A stretch of 64,000 bases of DNA from Nocardia sienata NBRC 100364 (GCF_001613205.1 NZ_BDBX01000019.1:62001-126000); one strand, 5' to 3'. Positions 8,190-17,174 are shown, counted from the first letter of the stretch. Notes: generated by a model from the sequence alone, not told the origin. Made by a program: numbers and translations.

Positions 8190-9026
8190 TCAGGAGTCGT
8201 CGGAGTCGGCGCGCGTCTTTCCGGAGCCACCGGCTGTGGGCCGGTCGGAAGTCGCGTCGCCCGGCGCCGTGTCGTCGGAAGTCGCGGGACCGGGCGCCGT
8301 GTCGTCGGAAGTCGCGGGACCGGGCGCCGTGTCGTGGGAACCCGCGTCGTGTCGTGCCGCGTCATCGGCTGCGGCGGCGGGTACCGAGTCATCGGACGCG
8401 CCGACGGGCGCGGGACTGCCGGCTTCGGTGCCGGGTGTCGCGTCGTCGGTGCCGGGTGTTGCGTCGTCGGTGCCGGGGGTGGCGTCGTCGGTGCCGGGGG
8501 TGGCGTCCTCGGACGCGGTGATGTCGGTGGTGCCGGTGTCGGAGGCGGCCGGGGCCGGGTCGGGGACCGCGAACGGGTCCGGGATGCGCCCGCCGGAGGC
8601 GTCCACCAGATCACGCAGCCGGTCGTAGCTCACCGCCGGCAGCGGCACCTCGCTGTCGTCGTCGAGATGGGCGCGGACGAATCCGCGTTTTGGGATGCTC
8701 AGACCCTTCAGCTGCGCCCAGTCGATATGCCGGGAAGAGAAGACCGAGCGCAGATCGAGTCCGGCCGGCGAGACCGTCGTCTGTGTCCGCACGATCCAGA
8801 CGAGCACGGCAAGGGGGATCAACGCGAGCCAGAACAACCCGGCCGGCCAGCCGACGATGGGGAAGAACACGCACATCGCGAGGAGGAACACCCCGAGGAA
8901 GGACAGACGTGTCGTGCGGATCACACGCTTGGGTTCGGGCGGTGCCGTATCCCCACCCGTTACCTCCGCGGCAGCGGGGTTGTGGGACGATTCAGGAGGT
9001 GGCACGGACTGATGCGGTGATGACAC
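8190..9026 (-). CDS. PH-domain membrane protein with repetitive Thr/Asp/Ala tail (Cfp6-like)
   Basis: A 278-residue protein: a disordered N-terminus, two hydrophobic segments (about 42-83, FLGVFLLAMCVFFPIVGW and LALIPLAVLVWIV), then a bacterial PH-like domain (to about 150: TVSPAGLDLRSVFSSRHIDW). It sits just upstream of and divergent from ilvB, as Cfp6 (Rv3004) does in M. tuberculosis. The last 110 residues are low-complexity, made of seven-residue DDATPGT units and ten-residue TAPGPATSDD units encoded by tandem DNA repeats; this tail is not part of the family and is likely variable and unfolded. Function unknown. Confidence 0.8.
   Translation of the reverse strand: MSSPHQSVPPPESSHNPAAAEVTGGDTAPPEPKRVIRTTRLSFLGVFLLAMCVFFPIVGWPAGLFWLALIPLAVLVWIVRTQTTVSPAGLDLRSVFSSRHIDWAQLKGLSIPKRGFVRAHLDDDSEVPLPAVSYDRLRDLVDASGGRIPDPFAVPDPAPAASDTGTTDITASEDATPGTDDATPGTDDATPGTDDATPGTEAGSPAPVGASDDSVPAAAADDAARHDAGSHDTAPGPATSDDTAPGPATSDDTAPGDATSDRPTAGGSGKTRADSDDS
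8244..8333. repeat. Tandem repeat, three 30-bp units
   Basis: Three adjacent 30-bp units, each beginning GTCGGAAGTCGCG; units 2 and 3 are identical and unit 1 differs at a few bases; a fourth starts with a variant GTGGGAA. In frame, each adds ten residues (TSDDTAPGPA-type) to the tail of the PH-domain protein. Confidence 0.85.
8428..8511. repeat. Tandem repeat, four 21-bp units
   Basis: Four adjacent 21-bp units starting GTGCCGGG, differing at one to three positions. Each encodes the heptad DDATPGT on the minus strand. The period is a multiple of three, so copy-number change would keep the frame. Confidence 0.9.
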
Positions 9027-9071
9027 CTCACCATCCTCGCATCATGGTGGACCGGCGTGAGCACCCGCTAC

Positions 9072-9090
9072 CTTCCCACATAATGGGAAG
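9072..9090. promoter_or_regulatory. Inverted repeat upstream of the ilvB promoter
   Basis: CTTCCCA-CATAA-TGGGAAG, a perfect 7-bp inverted repeat just 5' of the predicted ilvB -35 box and 46 bases from the start of the divergent PH-domain gene. It could be an operator for either gene. No regulator assigned. Confidence 0.4.
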
Positions 9091-9105
9091 TCGGCGGTCA
9101 GCTGT

Positions 9106-9135
9106 TTGACTCCGCACCACACGCACACATACCGT
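9106..9135 (+). promoter_or_regulatory. Predicted promoter of the ilvBNC leader
   Basis: TTGACT (9106-9111), an 18-base spacer, then TACCGT (9130-9135), which fits TAnnnT. Transcription would begin near 9142, about 175 bases ahead of ilvB, so the leader peptide and the attenuator hairpin lie inside the message. Confidence 0.5.
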
Positions 9136-9136
9136 C

Positions 9137-9190
9137 ATGCGCGTGAATCGAAACGAGTTGCTCGTAATCGGCCGGCGCGTCCAGCGCTGA
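9137..9190 (+). CDS. ilvBNC leader peptide
   Basis: A 17-codon frame, MRVNRNELLVIGRRVQR, with Leu-Leu-Val-Ile in a row: exactly the end products of the pathway. No ribosome site precedes the ATG; if transcription starts near 9142, translation would begin leaderless at the GTG at 9143, giving 15 residues. Slow decoding of the LLVI codons when charged tRNA is scarce would stall the ribosome and change folding of the RNA before the terminator at 9239. Such leaders are known for ilvB of Corynebacterium and predicted for other actinobacteria. Confidence 0.7.
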   Translation: MRVNRNELLVIGRRVQR

Positions 9191-9238
9191 GCCAGACGAT
9201 CCGGAGTCGAATACGTCAGCTCGCACTGCGACGCGCCA

Positions 9239-9273
9239 CCCTCGAACAGCCGCCGGCTGTCGAGGGCTTTTTT
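9239..9273 (+). terminator. Attenuator terminator upstream of ilvB
   Basis: CCCTCGA (9239-9245) pairs with TCGAGGG (9260-9266), continuing past one bulged A with CAGCC/GGCTG, and is followed by CTTTTTT. It is a complete intrinsic terminator 50 bases after the leader peptide stop and 43 bases before the ilvB start, so it can only act as an attenuator. Confidence 0.8.
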
Positions 9274-9315
9274 ATGTCGGGACCAGTGAACGACAAGCAG
9301 TAAGGAACCAAGACG

Positions 9316-11241
9316 GTGAGCGCACCAACTACCCGGCCCGGGCCCGCGGCCCGCAGGCCCGCGCCTTCGAACCCGTCGGCTCCGGCCGGCGCTCCGACCA
9401 CCCAGGCCAACCGCCGCCAGGTCCCGCCCGAGCGGGTCACCGGCGCGCAGTCCGTCGTCCGCTCCCTCGAGGAGCTCGGCGTCGATACCGTATTCGGTAT
9501 TCCGGGCGGTGCTGTCCTTCCTGTTTACGATCCGCTCTTCGATTCGACCAAGGTGCGCCATGTGCTCGTGCGGCACGAGCAGGGCGCGGGCCACGCGGCC
9601 ACCGGATACGCCCAGGCCACCGGCAAGGTCGGTGTGTGTATGGCGACCTCCGGTCCCGGCGCGACCAATCTGGTGACCCCGATCGCGGACGCCCAGATGG
9701 ACTCGGTGCCGATGGTCGCGATCACCGGTCAGGTCGGCCGCAGCCTCATCGGTACCGACGCCTTCCAGGAAGCCGATATCTCCGGCATCACCATGCCGAT
9801 CACCAAGCACAACTTCCTGATCAAAGAGGGCGTCGATATCCCGCGCATCCTCGCCGAGGCCTTCTACCTGGCGTCGAGCGGCCGGCCCGGGGTGGTGCTG
9901 GTGGACATCCCCAAGGATGTGCTGCAGGAACAGACCACCTTCAGCTGGCCGCCGGAGATGCGGCTGCCCGGCTACCGTCCGGTCACCAAACCGCACGGTA
10001 AGCAGGTGCGCGAGGCCGCCCGGTTGATCGCCGAGTCCAGCCAGCCCGTGCTCTACGTCGGCGGCGGGGTGATCAAATCCGAGGCGTCGGCCGAACTGCT
10101 CGAGCTCGCCGAGCTCACCGGTATCCCGGTGGTCACCACCCTGATGGCGCGCGGCGCGTTCCCCGACAGCCATGAACTCAATATGGGTATGCCGGGTATG
10201 CACGGCACCGTGGCCGCGGTGGCCGCCCTGCAGAAATCCGATCTGCTCGTCACCCTCGGCGCCCGCTTCGACGACCGCGTCACCGGGCAGCTGGATTCCT
10301 TCGCGCCCGACGCGTTGGTCATCCACGCCGATATCGACCCGGCCGAGATCGGTAAGAACCGGCACGCGGATGTGCCGATCGTCGGCGACTGCCGTGAGGT
10401 GATCACCGAACTCATCGAGACGCTGCGCGCCGACCCGGCCGGTTTCGAACTCGACCTGACCGCCTGGCGGACCTACCTCGACGGCATCCGCGACGCCTAC
10501 CCGCTCGGCTGGAGCAAGCCGTCGGACGGGTCGGTGTCGCCGGAGTTCGTCATCGAGACCCTGGGCCGCCTGGCCGGCCCCGACGCCATCTACTGCGCGG
10601 GTGTCGGCCAGCACCAGATGTGGGCCGCCCAGTTCATCAAGTACGAGAAGCCGCGGACCTGGCTGAACTCCGGCGGCGCCGGGACCATGGGGTACGCGGT
10701 TCCCGCCGCGATGGGCGCCAAGATGGGTCAGCCCGATCGCGAGGTGTGGGCGGTCGACGGTGACGGCTGCTTCCAGATGACCAATCAGGAACTCGCCACC
10801 TGCGCGGTGGAGGGTGTGCCGATCAAGGTCGCGCTGATCAACAACGGCAACCTGGGTATGGTCCGCCAGTGGCAGACCCTGTTCTACGACCAGCGTTACT
10901 CCAATACCGATCTCAAGACCCACGGTCTGCGGATCCCCGATTTCGTGAAGCTGGCCGAGGCCCTGGGCTGCCACGGTATCCGGGTGGAGAAGGAAGAGGA
11001 CGTCGAGGCCGCGATCCGCGAGGCGCAGTCGATCAACGACCGTCCCGTGGTGATCGATTTCATCGTCGGTAAGGACGCCCAGGTGTGGCCGATGGTCGCC
11101 GCCGGCACCAGTAACGACGAGATCATGGCCGCGCGCGGTATCCGCCCGCTGTTCGACGAGGACGAGCAGGCCGCCGAACCCGCCGTCATCCACGAGGCCA
11201 TGAACCGCGAGCAGGCCGAGACCGAGGGGAACCCGTCATGA
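9316..11241 (+). CDS. ilvB: Acetolactate synthase large subunit
   Basis: A 641-residue thiamine diphosphate enzyme that condenses two pyruvates to acetolactate, or pyruvate with 2-ketobutyrate, the first step of branched-chain amino acid synthesis. The order is standard: N-terminal Pyr domain ([29 protein letters not shown]), central FAD domain ([15 protein letters not shown]) and C-terminal PP domain with the TPP motif [14 protein letters not shown]...[12 protein letters not shown]. The GTG start follows AAGGAA by about nine bases. An unstructured 40-residue Pro/Ala-rich N-terminus precedes the catalytic part. It overlaps ilvN (ATGA) and is the first gene of ilvB-ilvN-ilvC, under the leader attenuator. 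Confidence 0.98.
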   Translation: MSAPTTRPGPAARRPAPSNPSAPAGAPTTQANRRQVPPERVTGAQSVVRSLEELGVDTVFGIPGGAVLPVYDPLFDSTKVRHVLVRHEQGAGHAATGYAQATGKVGVCMATSGPGATNLVTPIADAQMDSVPMVAITGQVGRSLIGTDAFQEADISGITMPITKHNFLIKEGVDIPRILAEAFYLASSGRPGVVLVDIPKDVLQEQTTFSWPPEMRLPGYRPVTKPHGKQVREAARLIAESSQPVLYVGGGVIKSEASAELLELAELTGIPVVTTLMARGAFPDSHELNMGMPGMHGTVAAVAALQKSDLLVTLGARFDDRVTGQLDSFAPDALVIHADIDPAEIGKNRHADVPIVGDCREVITELIETLRADPAGFELDLTAWRTYLDGIRDAYPLGWSKPSDGSVSPEFVIETLGRLAGPDAIYCAGVGQHQMWAAQFIKYEKPRTWLNSGGAGTMGYAVPAAMGAKMGQPDREVWAVDGDGCFQMTNQELATCAVEGVPIKVALINNGNLGMVRQWQTLFYDQRYSNTDLKTHGLRIPDFVKLAEALGCHGIRVEKEEDVEAAIREAQSINDRPVVIDFIVGKDAQVWPMVAAGTSNDEIMAARGIRPLFDEDEQAAEPAVIHEAMNREQAETEGNPS

Positions 11242-11741
11242 GCACCACCCACACCCTCAGCGTCCTGGTCGAGGACAAGCCCGGCGTGCTGGCCCGGGTC
11301 GCCAGCCTGTTCTCCCGGCGCGGATTCAATATCGAATCCCTGGCCGTCGGCGCCACCGAGGTCAAGGAGATCTCCCGGATGACCATCGTGGTCACCGTGG
11401 ACGATCTTCCGCTGGAGCAGGTCACCAAACAGCTCAACAAGCTGGTGAATGTGATCAAGATCGTCGAGCAGGACCCGGAGACCTCCGTGGCCCGCGAACT
11501 GATCCTGGTGAAGGTCCGCGCCGACGCCAGCGTGCGCACCCAGGTGATCGAATCGGTCAACCTGTTCCGCGCCAAGGTCATCGACGTCTCGCCCGACGCC
11601 CTCACCGTCGAGGCGACCGGCACCCGGTCCAAGCTCGACGCGCTGCTGCGCATGCTCGAGCCGTACGGCATCCGGGAGATCGTGCAATCCGGGGTGGTGG
11701 CCGTGGGCCGCGGACCGAAGTCCATCACCGCCACCCGCTGA
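11238..11741 (+). CDS. ilvN: Acetolactate synthase small (regulatory) subunit
   Basis: A 167-residue partner of IlvB that raises its activity and carries valine feedback inhibition. The N-terminal ACT domain ([33 protein letters not shown]) is followed by the C-terminal ferredoxin-like domain of the family. Length is normal. The ATG overlaps the ilvB stop (ATGA), so translation is coupled and subunit amounts matched. Confidence 0.97.
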   Translation: MSTTHTLSVLVEDKPGVLARVASLFSRRGFNIESLAVGATEVKEISRMTIVVTVDDLPLEQVTKQLNKLVNVIKIVEQDPETSVARELILVKVRADASVRTQVIESVNLFRAKVIDVSPDALTVEATGTRSKLDALLRMLEPYGIREIVQSGVVAVGRGPKSITATR

Positions 11742-12854
<1,113 letters not shown>

Positions 12855-12877
12855 GCGGTTCGCCGACGAGCGCTGAA

Positions 12878-12910
12878 AGGGGCCCTTCCGCAGCTTGCGG
12901 GAGGGCCCCT
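12878..12910 (+). terminator. Terminator of the ilvBNC operon
   Basis: A 15-bp stem (AGGGGCCCTTCCGCA with TGCGGGAGGGCCCCT, one G-T pair) and a 3-base loop, 24 bases after the ilvC stop. No T tract follows, as is usual in actinobacteria. Confidence 0.85.
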
Positions 12911-12930
12911 GCCGTAACCGAGCCCTGTAT

Positions 12931-12962
12931 TCAGATCATATTCTGATATACGATGTCATCGT
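12931..12962. promoter_or_regulatory. Promoter and palindromes of the toxin-antitoxin operon
   Basis: Two palindromes lie before the antitoxin start: TCAGA-N6-TCTGA (12931-12946) and the perfect ACGATG-T-CATCGT (12950-12962), which runs into the GTG start at 12961. TACGAT (12949-12954) fits TAnnnT exactly 12 to 7 bases ahead of that GTG, so a leaderless message is predicted. Binding of the antitoxin here would block both promoter and start, the usual autoregulation of such modules. Confidence 0.5.
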
Positions 12963-13431
12963 GAGCCTGACTGCCGATGACCACGTCACCTTTTCCGACC
13001 TGTCGCGGCATCCCAAAGAGGTTGCCGAGCGAGCCACCCGGCTCGGCCGGGTGCGCATCACGCACCGCGATGCGGTGGATTTCTATCTCACGGCCGCCGA
13101 CCGGCAAGACTTACGGGACGAGTCGCTATCGGCCGCTTCCCGGCTCTTTCTGGCCCTACTGAAACACGACGCGGCCGCCGCGACGCTGCGCTTGGCTATC
13201 CCGGATGTATTTCCCTGGGTGCGGCACCTCTCCGAAGAGGAAATCCGGGAATTCACGGTCGAACTGGCCGAAGTGCTCTCGGACGCAGCCGAATTGGATG
13301 CCGACCCCGCTGTCCGAGAGGCCATTGCGGGATGGCGGGCAACTGCGCGCATCAAGGCCGACCCGGACGGGTATCGCGCAGCGCAAACTCCGACCAGCGG
13401 TGATTTCGGCCCTGTGGACCTCACCATATGA
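12961..13431 (+). CDS. Putative antitoxin (prevent-host-death-like)
   Basis: A 156-residue protein encoded directly before a RelE-like toxin with an ATGA overlap. The first 45 residues (VTFSDLSRHPKEVAERATRLGRVRITHRD) resemble the Phd/YefM DNA-binding fold, in which a sheet-helix unit sets the operator contacts; the rest is helical and acidic (EEEIREFTVELAEVLSDAAEL) and would bind the toxin. The GTG start is chosen because it fits the leaderless promoter; upstream codons overlap the ilv terminator. Role is inferred from context and sequence style, with no experiment implied. Confidence 0.65.
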   Translation: MSLTADDHVTFSDLSRHPKEVAERATRLGRVRITHRDAVDFYLTAADRQDLRDESLSAASRLFLALLKHDAAAATLRLAIPDVFPWVRHLSEEEIREFTVELAEVLSDAAELDADPAVREAIAGWRATARIKADPDGYRAAQTPTSGDFGPVDLTI

Positions 13432-13784
13432 GCCCGAAGCGTGGCGACCGGGTTACAGTGCCCGCGCCGGATGGCGAGTGGGAAGTCCGCTTCGGTACCA
13501 CCGATGCAGTTCGTGGTTGGGAGGAGCTCTGTCGGCTGGCGCTGCCGAATACTCGCCGCTGTTTCGAGGTGCTTCGTGCCGACCCGCGCTCGCGTACGAA
13601 CCCCGATCGTCAGCACCGACTGCGTGGCGACCTCGGCACACATCGGCACAATGGAGCCGACCTCGAGCAGTGGGAGTACGAGGTGACGAGCGGCGGCCGG
13701 ATTCGATATGTGATCGACGACGGCAGCCGTACGGTATGGCTCGTCTACGCATCGCCGCGTCACCCCAAGGACACGGACCGATGA
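13428..13784 (+). CDS. RelE/ParE-like toxin
   Basis: A 118-residue basic protein with the RelE-type end: a helix (GWEELCRLALPNTRRCFEVL), then WEYEVTSGGRIRYVIDD and TVWLVYASPRHPK, the central strands and C-terminal basic residues seen in ribosome-dependent mRNA endonucleases of this superfamily. The ATG overlaps the antitoxin stop (ATGA), so toxin is made only after antitoxin translation. The pair is set between the ilvC terminator and a partial copy of ilvC, suggesting it arrived as an insertion. Target not known. Confidence 0.7.
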   Translation: MSPKRGDRVTVPAPDGEWEVRFGTTDAVRGWEELCRLALPNTRRCFEVLRADPRSRTNPDRQHRLRGDLGTHRHNGADLEQWEYEVTSGGRIRYVIDDGSRTVWLVYASPRHPKDTDR

Positions 13785-13877
13785 TGCCACCCACGTGACC
13801 GGCCCGTACCGGAAGTTGGTGCGTTCCGAGTGGAGAACCCGCTCGACCGCGTAATGCGCCGCCGACTCGAACGGCGT

Positions 13878-13919
13878 GGTGGCTACCTGCCGGGCCCGCG
13901 GGTCATCGACGCCGGCACC
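13878..13919 (+). repeat. 42-bp copy of an internal ilvC segment
   Basis: Matches 12615-12656 inside ilvC at 40 of 42 bases, same orientation; it would encode GGYLPGPRVIDAGT against [14 protein letters not shown] of IlvC. Sequences on either side do not match ilvC. The two copies flank the ilvC 3' end, its terminator and the toxin-antitoxin pair, start-to-start distance 1263 bases. It may be an attachment-site-like duplication or a small recombination scar. The rest of 13785-13992 holds no gene I can support. Confidence 0.8.
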
Positions 13920-13992
13920 CGCCCGATGAGTTTCGCCGTGCTCCCGGGTCTGTACCTGTACGTGCCCGATCACCGCATCCGAGGAGAGCGCC

Positions 13993-14577
13993 ATGACCGC
14001 CACCTACACCTTCGACGTTTTCTCCAGCCTCGACGGCTACGGCTCCTACGGAGAAGGCGGCGACTGGGGCGGCTACTGGGGGAAGCAGGGTCCCGAACTG
14101 CTCGACCGCCGATTCGAACTGTTCGGCACCGAGCAGCGGATGATATTCGGCGCCAACACCTTTCGGCAGTTCGTGGAGATGCTGGGCGCGAGCACCGAAG
14201 AGTCCGGGGTGGGTGACCCCTGGGTCACCCGGATGCGGAACCTGCCCACGACGGTGGTGTCGAGTACTTTGGCGGGGTCACTCGACTGGCCGGACGCGAC
14301 CATCGCGAGCGGAGACGCCGTCGATATCGTCGCCCGGCTCAAGGCGGAGTCCGAGTTGCCATTGCGGTCACACGGCAGCCTGTCGATGAACTGGGCGCTA
14401 TTGGCCGCCGGCCTGGTCGACCGGGTACAGGTGACGATCTTCCCGGTGATCACCGGGCGGACCGGCACGGACCCGATCTTCGGCGGCGCGGCCGACTTCG
14501 ATCTGGAGCTGATCGAGAGCCGGACGCTCGACGGCGATATCCAAGAGCTCATCTACCGTCCCACCCTGCACGTGTAA
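13993..14577 (+). CDS. Dihydrofolate reductase-like (RibD C-terminal) family protein
   Basis: A 194-residue protein of the RibD C-terminal/dihydrofolate reductase superfamily, common in actinobacteria and usually of unknown substrate; the fold binds NADPH. Visible segments are FDVFSSLDGYGSYGEGGDW at the N-terminus, MIFGANTFRQF, NLPTTVVSSTL, and the end of the fold GLVDRVQVTIFPVITGRTG. A GAGGAGAG ribosome site lies before the ATG. It stands alone between the ilvC fragment and the converging RidA-like gene. Confidence 0.8.
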   Translation: MTATYTFDVFSSLDGYGSYGEGGDWGGYWGKQGPELLDRRFELFGTEQRMIFGANTFRQFVEMLGASTEESGVGDPWVTRMRNLPTTVVSSTLAGSLDWPDATIASGDAVDIVARLKAESELPLRSHGSLSMNWALLAAGLVDRVQVTIFPVITGRTGTDPIFGGAADFDLELIESRTLDGDIQELIYRPTLHV

Positions 14578-14614
14578 CGTTCGGGCGGCGCTTCTCGCGC
14601 GCTCCCGCTACCAC

Positions 14615-15025
14615 TCAGTCCAGCACGGCGTATGCCTCAACCTCGACCAGCACATCGGGCTCGAACAGGTAGTCGACACCTATCGCCGACAAGGGCGGCA
14701 ACGGCTGGGGTATTCCGAGCTCCTCGACGACGCGCTCGATACCCGCGACGAAGTCGCTGTACTTGTCCGGGGTCCAGTGCGTGACGAAGAAGCGCAGCCG
14801 GACGACATCGGCGAAGGTCGCTCCCGCCCCCGCCAGCCCGCGTGCCGTATTGCGCAGGGCATGGGCGACCTGACCGGCGAGATCGCCGGTGGCCACGGGA
14901 TTGCCGGCGGCGTCGCGCGCGATCTGGCCGGCCACGTGTACCTGCCGGGCGCCCGAGCCGATCGCGACATGGTGATACGGCACGGGGGCGAACATGCCTT
15001 CGGGGGTGAGCAACTGCACTGCCAT
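14615..15025 (-). CDS. RidA (YjgF/YER057c/UK114) family protein
   Basis: A 136-residue RidA-type protein. RidA enzymes hydrolyse reactive enamine/imine intermediates from pyridoxal-phosphate enzymes. Family features are HHVAIGSGARQVHVAGQI and LVEVEAYAV at the end; the position normally held by the substrate-binding Arg cannot be judged without an alignment. The start at 15025 has AAAGGG eight bases upstream, and the longer frame to 15145 would run over the operator and the divergent gene. It is divergent from an HxlR regulator with a palindrome between them, so the regulator probably controls it. Confidence 0.85.
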   Translation of the reverse strand: MAVQLLTPEGMFAPVPYHHVAIGSGARQVHVAGQIARDAAGNPVATGDLAGQVAHALRNTARGLAGAGATFADVVRLRFFVTHWTPDKYSDFVAGIERVVEELGIPQPLPPLSAIGVDYLFEPDVLVEVEAYAVLD

Positions 15026-15047
15026 GAGGGACCCTTTCATTGATCCA

Positions 15048-15072
15048 ACCAGGTATCCGATATCTACCTGGT
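15048..15072. promoter_or_regulatory. Probable HxlR operator
   Basis: ACCAGGTA-N9-TACCTGGT, a perfect 8-bp inverted repeat located between the divergent RidA-like gene (start 15025) and HxlR gene (start 15105). Size and position suit binding by the HxlR dimer, controlling both directions. Confidence 0.65.
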
Positions 15073-15104
15073 GTCCGAAGGGAACTTCAACGAGACTAGG
15101 TGTC

Positions 15105-15509
15105 ATGCCGGAAACCGCGCCACCGCCCCCGGGCCCGCAACTCACGCAGGCCCACCGCGAACTGCTCGATCAGGTCCTCGACAAATGGTCGCTCCAGGTG
15201 CTCGACGCGCTGTGTGAGCACGGCCCGCTGCGCTTCAACGACTTGCGCCGGGCCATCCCGGTGGTGACACAGAAATCACTCACCACCGCGCTGCGGCGGC
15301 TCGAACGCAATGGGATGGTCGACCGGGTCGTCACAAACACCCGGCCGGTCGCCGTCGAGTATCGGCTGACGCCGCTCGGCCGGTCGCTACAGGACCTCAT
15401 CGACGCGCTCCTGCGCTGGGCCACCGGCACCCTGCCCGAGGTCGAACGTGCCCGCACCCGGTTCGACCAGCAGGTGGAAGCCGGACAGGCCTCCCCACGT
15501 ACGAGCTGA
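15105..15509 (+). CDS. HxlR family transcriptional regulator
   Basis: A 134-residue MarR-like winged-helix protein of the HxlR group: KWSLQVLDALCEHGPLRFNDLRR, then VTQKSLTTALRRLERNGMVDR as recognition helix and wing (RPVAVEYRLTPLGRSL), and a C-terminal dimer helix. It lacks the early cysteine used by redox-sensing HxlR members (only Cys in CEHG is present). The ATG at 15105 is chosen because the longer frame overlaps the operator and RidA gene. Likely regulates itself and the RidA-like gene. Confidence 0.88.
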   Translation: MPETAPPPPGPQLTQAHRELLDQVLDKWSLQVLDALCEHGPLRFNDLRRAIPVVTQKSLTTALRRLERNGMVDRVVTNTRPVAVEYRLTPLGRSLQDLIDALLRWATGTLPEVERARTRFDQQVEAGQASPRTS

Positions 15510-15664
15510 AGTGACGCGGGGGAGTCGACGAACCGTGCGGCCCCGGCGGCGCGGACCGACAGTGTCCGCGCCGAACCACGATCAGTAGGCTCGACGCCCG
15601 TATCGGATCGACCGATGCGAACCCGGTATGTTCGAGATCGCTCGACACCACAGGAGGATTCACG

Positions 15665-16426
15665 ATGAATGAAGTCCACGGTATGTCGGTCGACATCCGG
15701 ACCCCCGACGGTGTCGCCGACGCGTACGTCACCCACCCCGACGACGGGGCCGCCCACCCGGGAGTGCTGCTGATCCAGGACGGTTTCGGCCTGCGGCCCA
15801 GCCTGCGTGCCATGGCCGACCGTATCGCCGCGCACGGCTACACCGTTCTGCTGCCGAACGCCTTCTACCGGCACGGTCCCGCGCCGGTGATCGAGCTACC
15901 GGATTTCATCGACCCGGAGGCGCGGCCGGAGATCTTCCAGCAGCTCTTCCCGATGATCCGCGAGCTGACACCCGAGCTGCTGCGCTCCGATGCCGGAGCC
16001 TATCTCGCCTGGCTGGCCGCGGCGCCACAGGTCGCCGCGGGGAAGGTCGGTGTCACCGGTTATTGCATGGGTGCGCGACTCGCGGTGCTGGTCGCGGCCG
16101 CGTTCCCCGATCGGGTCGCGGCGGTGGCCGGATTCCACGGCGGACCGCTGATCACCGAGAGTGCGGACAGCCCGCATCTGCTCGTCGAGAACATCACGGG
16201 GGAGCTGTATTTCGGCCACGCCGGCGAAGACGTGGAGAAGGCGCCCGATCATTTCGATCGGTTCGACAAGGCGGTCGCGGCGGCCGGTGAGCGCCACCGC
16301 ACCGAGGTCTACGAGGGTGCGAAACACGGCTACACCCAGGCGGATACCGCCGCCTACGATGCCGAGTTCGCCGAACGGCACTACCGTGAACTGCTGGCCC
16401 TGTTCGACCGCACTCTGCGGGGGTAG
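15665..16426 (+). CDS. Dienelactone hydrolase family protein
   Basis: A 253-residue alpha/beta hydrolase of the dienelactone hydrolase family. The triad is visible as Cys134 in GYCMGA, Asp189 in HAGEDV and His221 in AKHGYT, i.e. the cysteine nucleophile typical of true dienelactone hydrolases. These cytoplasmic enzymes open dienelactones made in chlorocatechol degradation, but members in actinobacteria act on varied esters. CACAGGAGGATTC before the ATG is a strong ribosome site. It is alone; no aromatic degradation genes are nearby, so the substrate is open. Confidence 0.88.
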   Translation: MNEVHGMSVDIRTPDGVADAYVTHPDDGAAHPGVLLIQDGFGLRPSLRAMADRIAAHGYTVLLPNAFYRHGPAPVIELPDFIDPEARPEIFQQLFPMIRELTPELLRSDAGAYLAWLAAAPQVAAGKVGVTGYCMGARLAVLVAAAFPDRVAAVAGFHGGPLITESADSPHLLVENITGELYFGHAGEDVEKAPDHFDRFDKAVAAAGERHRTEVYEGAKHGYTQADTAAYDAEFAERHYRELLALFDRTLRG

Positions 16427-16492
16427 CCGAGCCGGGTCGTCGGGGTGGAGCTGTGCCGCCCGGCGGACCGGGCGAACCCGGTTACCGGCGGA

Positions 16493-17104
16493 TTACGGTC
16501 GTCCGCCGGAAGCTTCGTGCTGTTGAGGCGCCACGCCGCCGAGCAACATATCGACGGCTGCTTCGATATCGGCCGCCTCGACCGGTTCGGTGCGTAGGAA
16601 CAGGCGGAACCAGATCGCCCCGGCGAGCATATCCATGATCAGGCGGGGATCGGCCCCGTTATCGAGTTCGCCGCGTTCGACCGCCCGGCGGAAGATCGGG
16701 TGTTCGCGGGCGGCGCGGTCGGCGAAGAACATGCGGCCGATCGCCGCCAGCGACGGCCGACCGGGGGAGGCCGCCAGGACAGCGGCCGCGATGGGGGCGG
16801 TCGCAGCATCGGTGAGCAGGCGGTGAATGCTCCGGGCCGTCTCGACGAGATCGCCGCGGAGGCTGCCCGTGTCGGGCACCGGGAAAGTGAGCAGATCCGA
16901 CCCGGTCAGCGCGGCGGCGAGCACCTCGTCCTTGGATTTCCACCACCGGTAGAGGGTCGTCTTGTTGACACCGGCCCGCAGCGCGACCGACTCCATGGTC
17001 AACCCCTCGTACCCCGCGGTGGCGAGTAGTTCGAGGGTGGCCGCGAAGATCGCCTCGGCCCGGCGGGGCCGGGCGGTCGTGCTCGTATCGGCTGCCTGAT
17101 CCAT
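16493..17104 (-). CDS. TetR family transcriptional regulator
   Basis: A 203-residue TetR-type repressor. The N-terminal helix-turn-helix is clear (AIFAATLELLATAGYEGLTM, AGVNKTTLYRWWKSKDEVLAAA), followed by a helical ligand-binding domain. It is divergent from an alpha/beta hydrolase, with two identical palindromes in the 84 bases between the two starts. The arrangement predicts repression of both genes, relieved by a ligand that may be the hydrolase substrate. Confidence 0.92.
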   Translation of the reverse strand: MDQAADTSTTARPRRAEAIFAATLELLATAGYEGLTMESVALRAGVNKTTLYRWWKSKDEVLAAALTGSDLLTFPVPDTGSLRGDLVETARSIHRLLTDAATAPIAAAVLAASPGRPSLAAIGRMFFADRAAREHPIFRRAVERGELDNGADPRLIMDMLAGAIWFRLFLRTEPVEAADIEAAVDMLLGGVAPQQHEASGGRP

Positions 17105-17116
17105 ATGGCGACAATA

Positions 17117-17134
17117 CAACGCAACGTTGCGTTG
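17117..17134. promoter_or_regulatory. TetR operator copy 1
   Basis: Perfect 18-bp palindrome CAACGCAACGTTGCGTTG, starting 13 bases upstream of the TetR start codon on the minus strand. Identical to the copy at 17157. Confidence 0.75.
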
Positions 17135-17156
17135 CATAGCCGAGCTCGATACAGTG

Positions 17157-17174
17157 CAACGCAACGTTGCGTTG
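17157..17174. promoter_or_regulatory. TetR operator copy 2
   Basis: Second CAACGCAACGTTGCGTTG, extended by TG and CA to a 22-bp perfect palindrome (17155-17176). Its centre is 40 bp from that of copy 1, nearly four helical turns, so two dimers would sit on the same face of the DNA. It lies just before the hydrolase ribosome site. Confidence 0.75.

Noticed and set aside
8428..8511. Possible CRISPR-like repeats
   Set aside because: The units are directly adjacent without spacers and encode in-frame heptads.
9028..11193. 721-codon open frame on the minus strand
   Set aside because: It is antisense to ilvB; its His/Gly/Asp-rich translation is the usual shadow of GC-rich coding DNA.
13785..13992. 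Second ilvC gene or pseudogene
   Set aside because: Only 42 bases match ilvC; the flanks do not, so it is a repeat and not a decayed gene copy.
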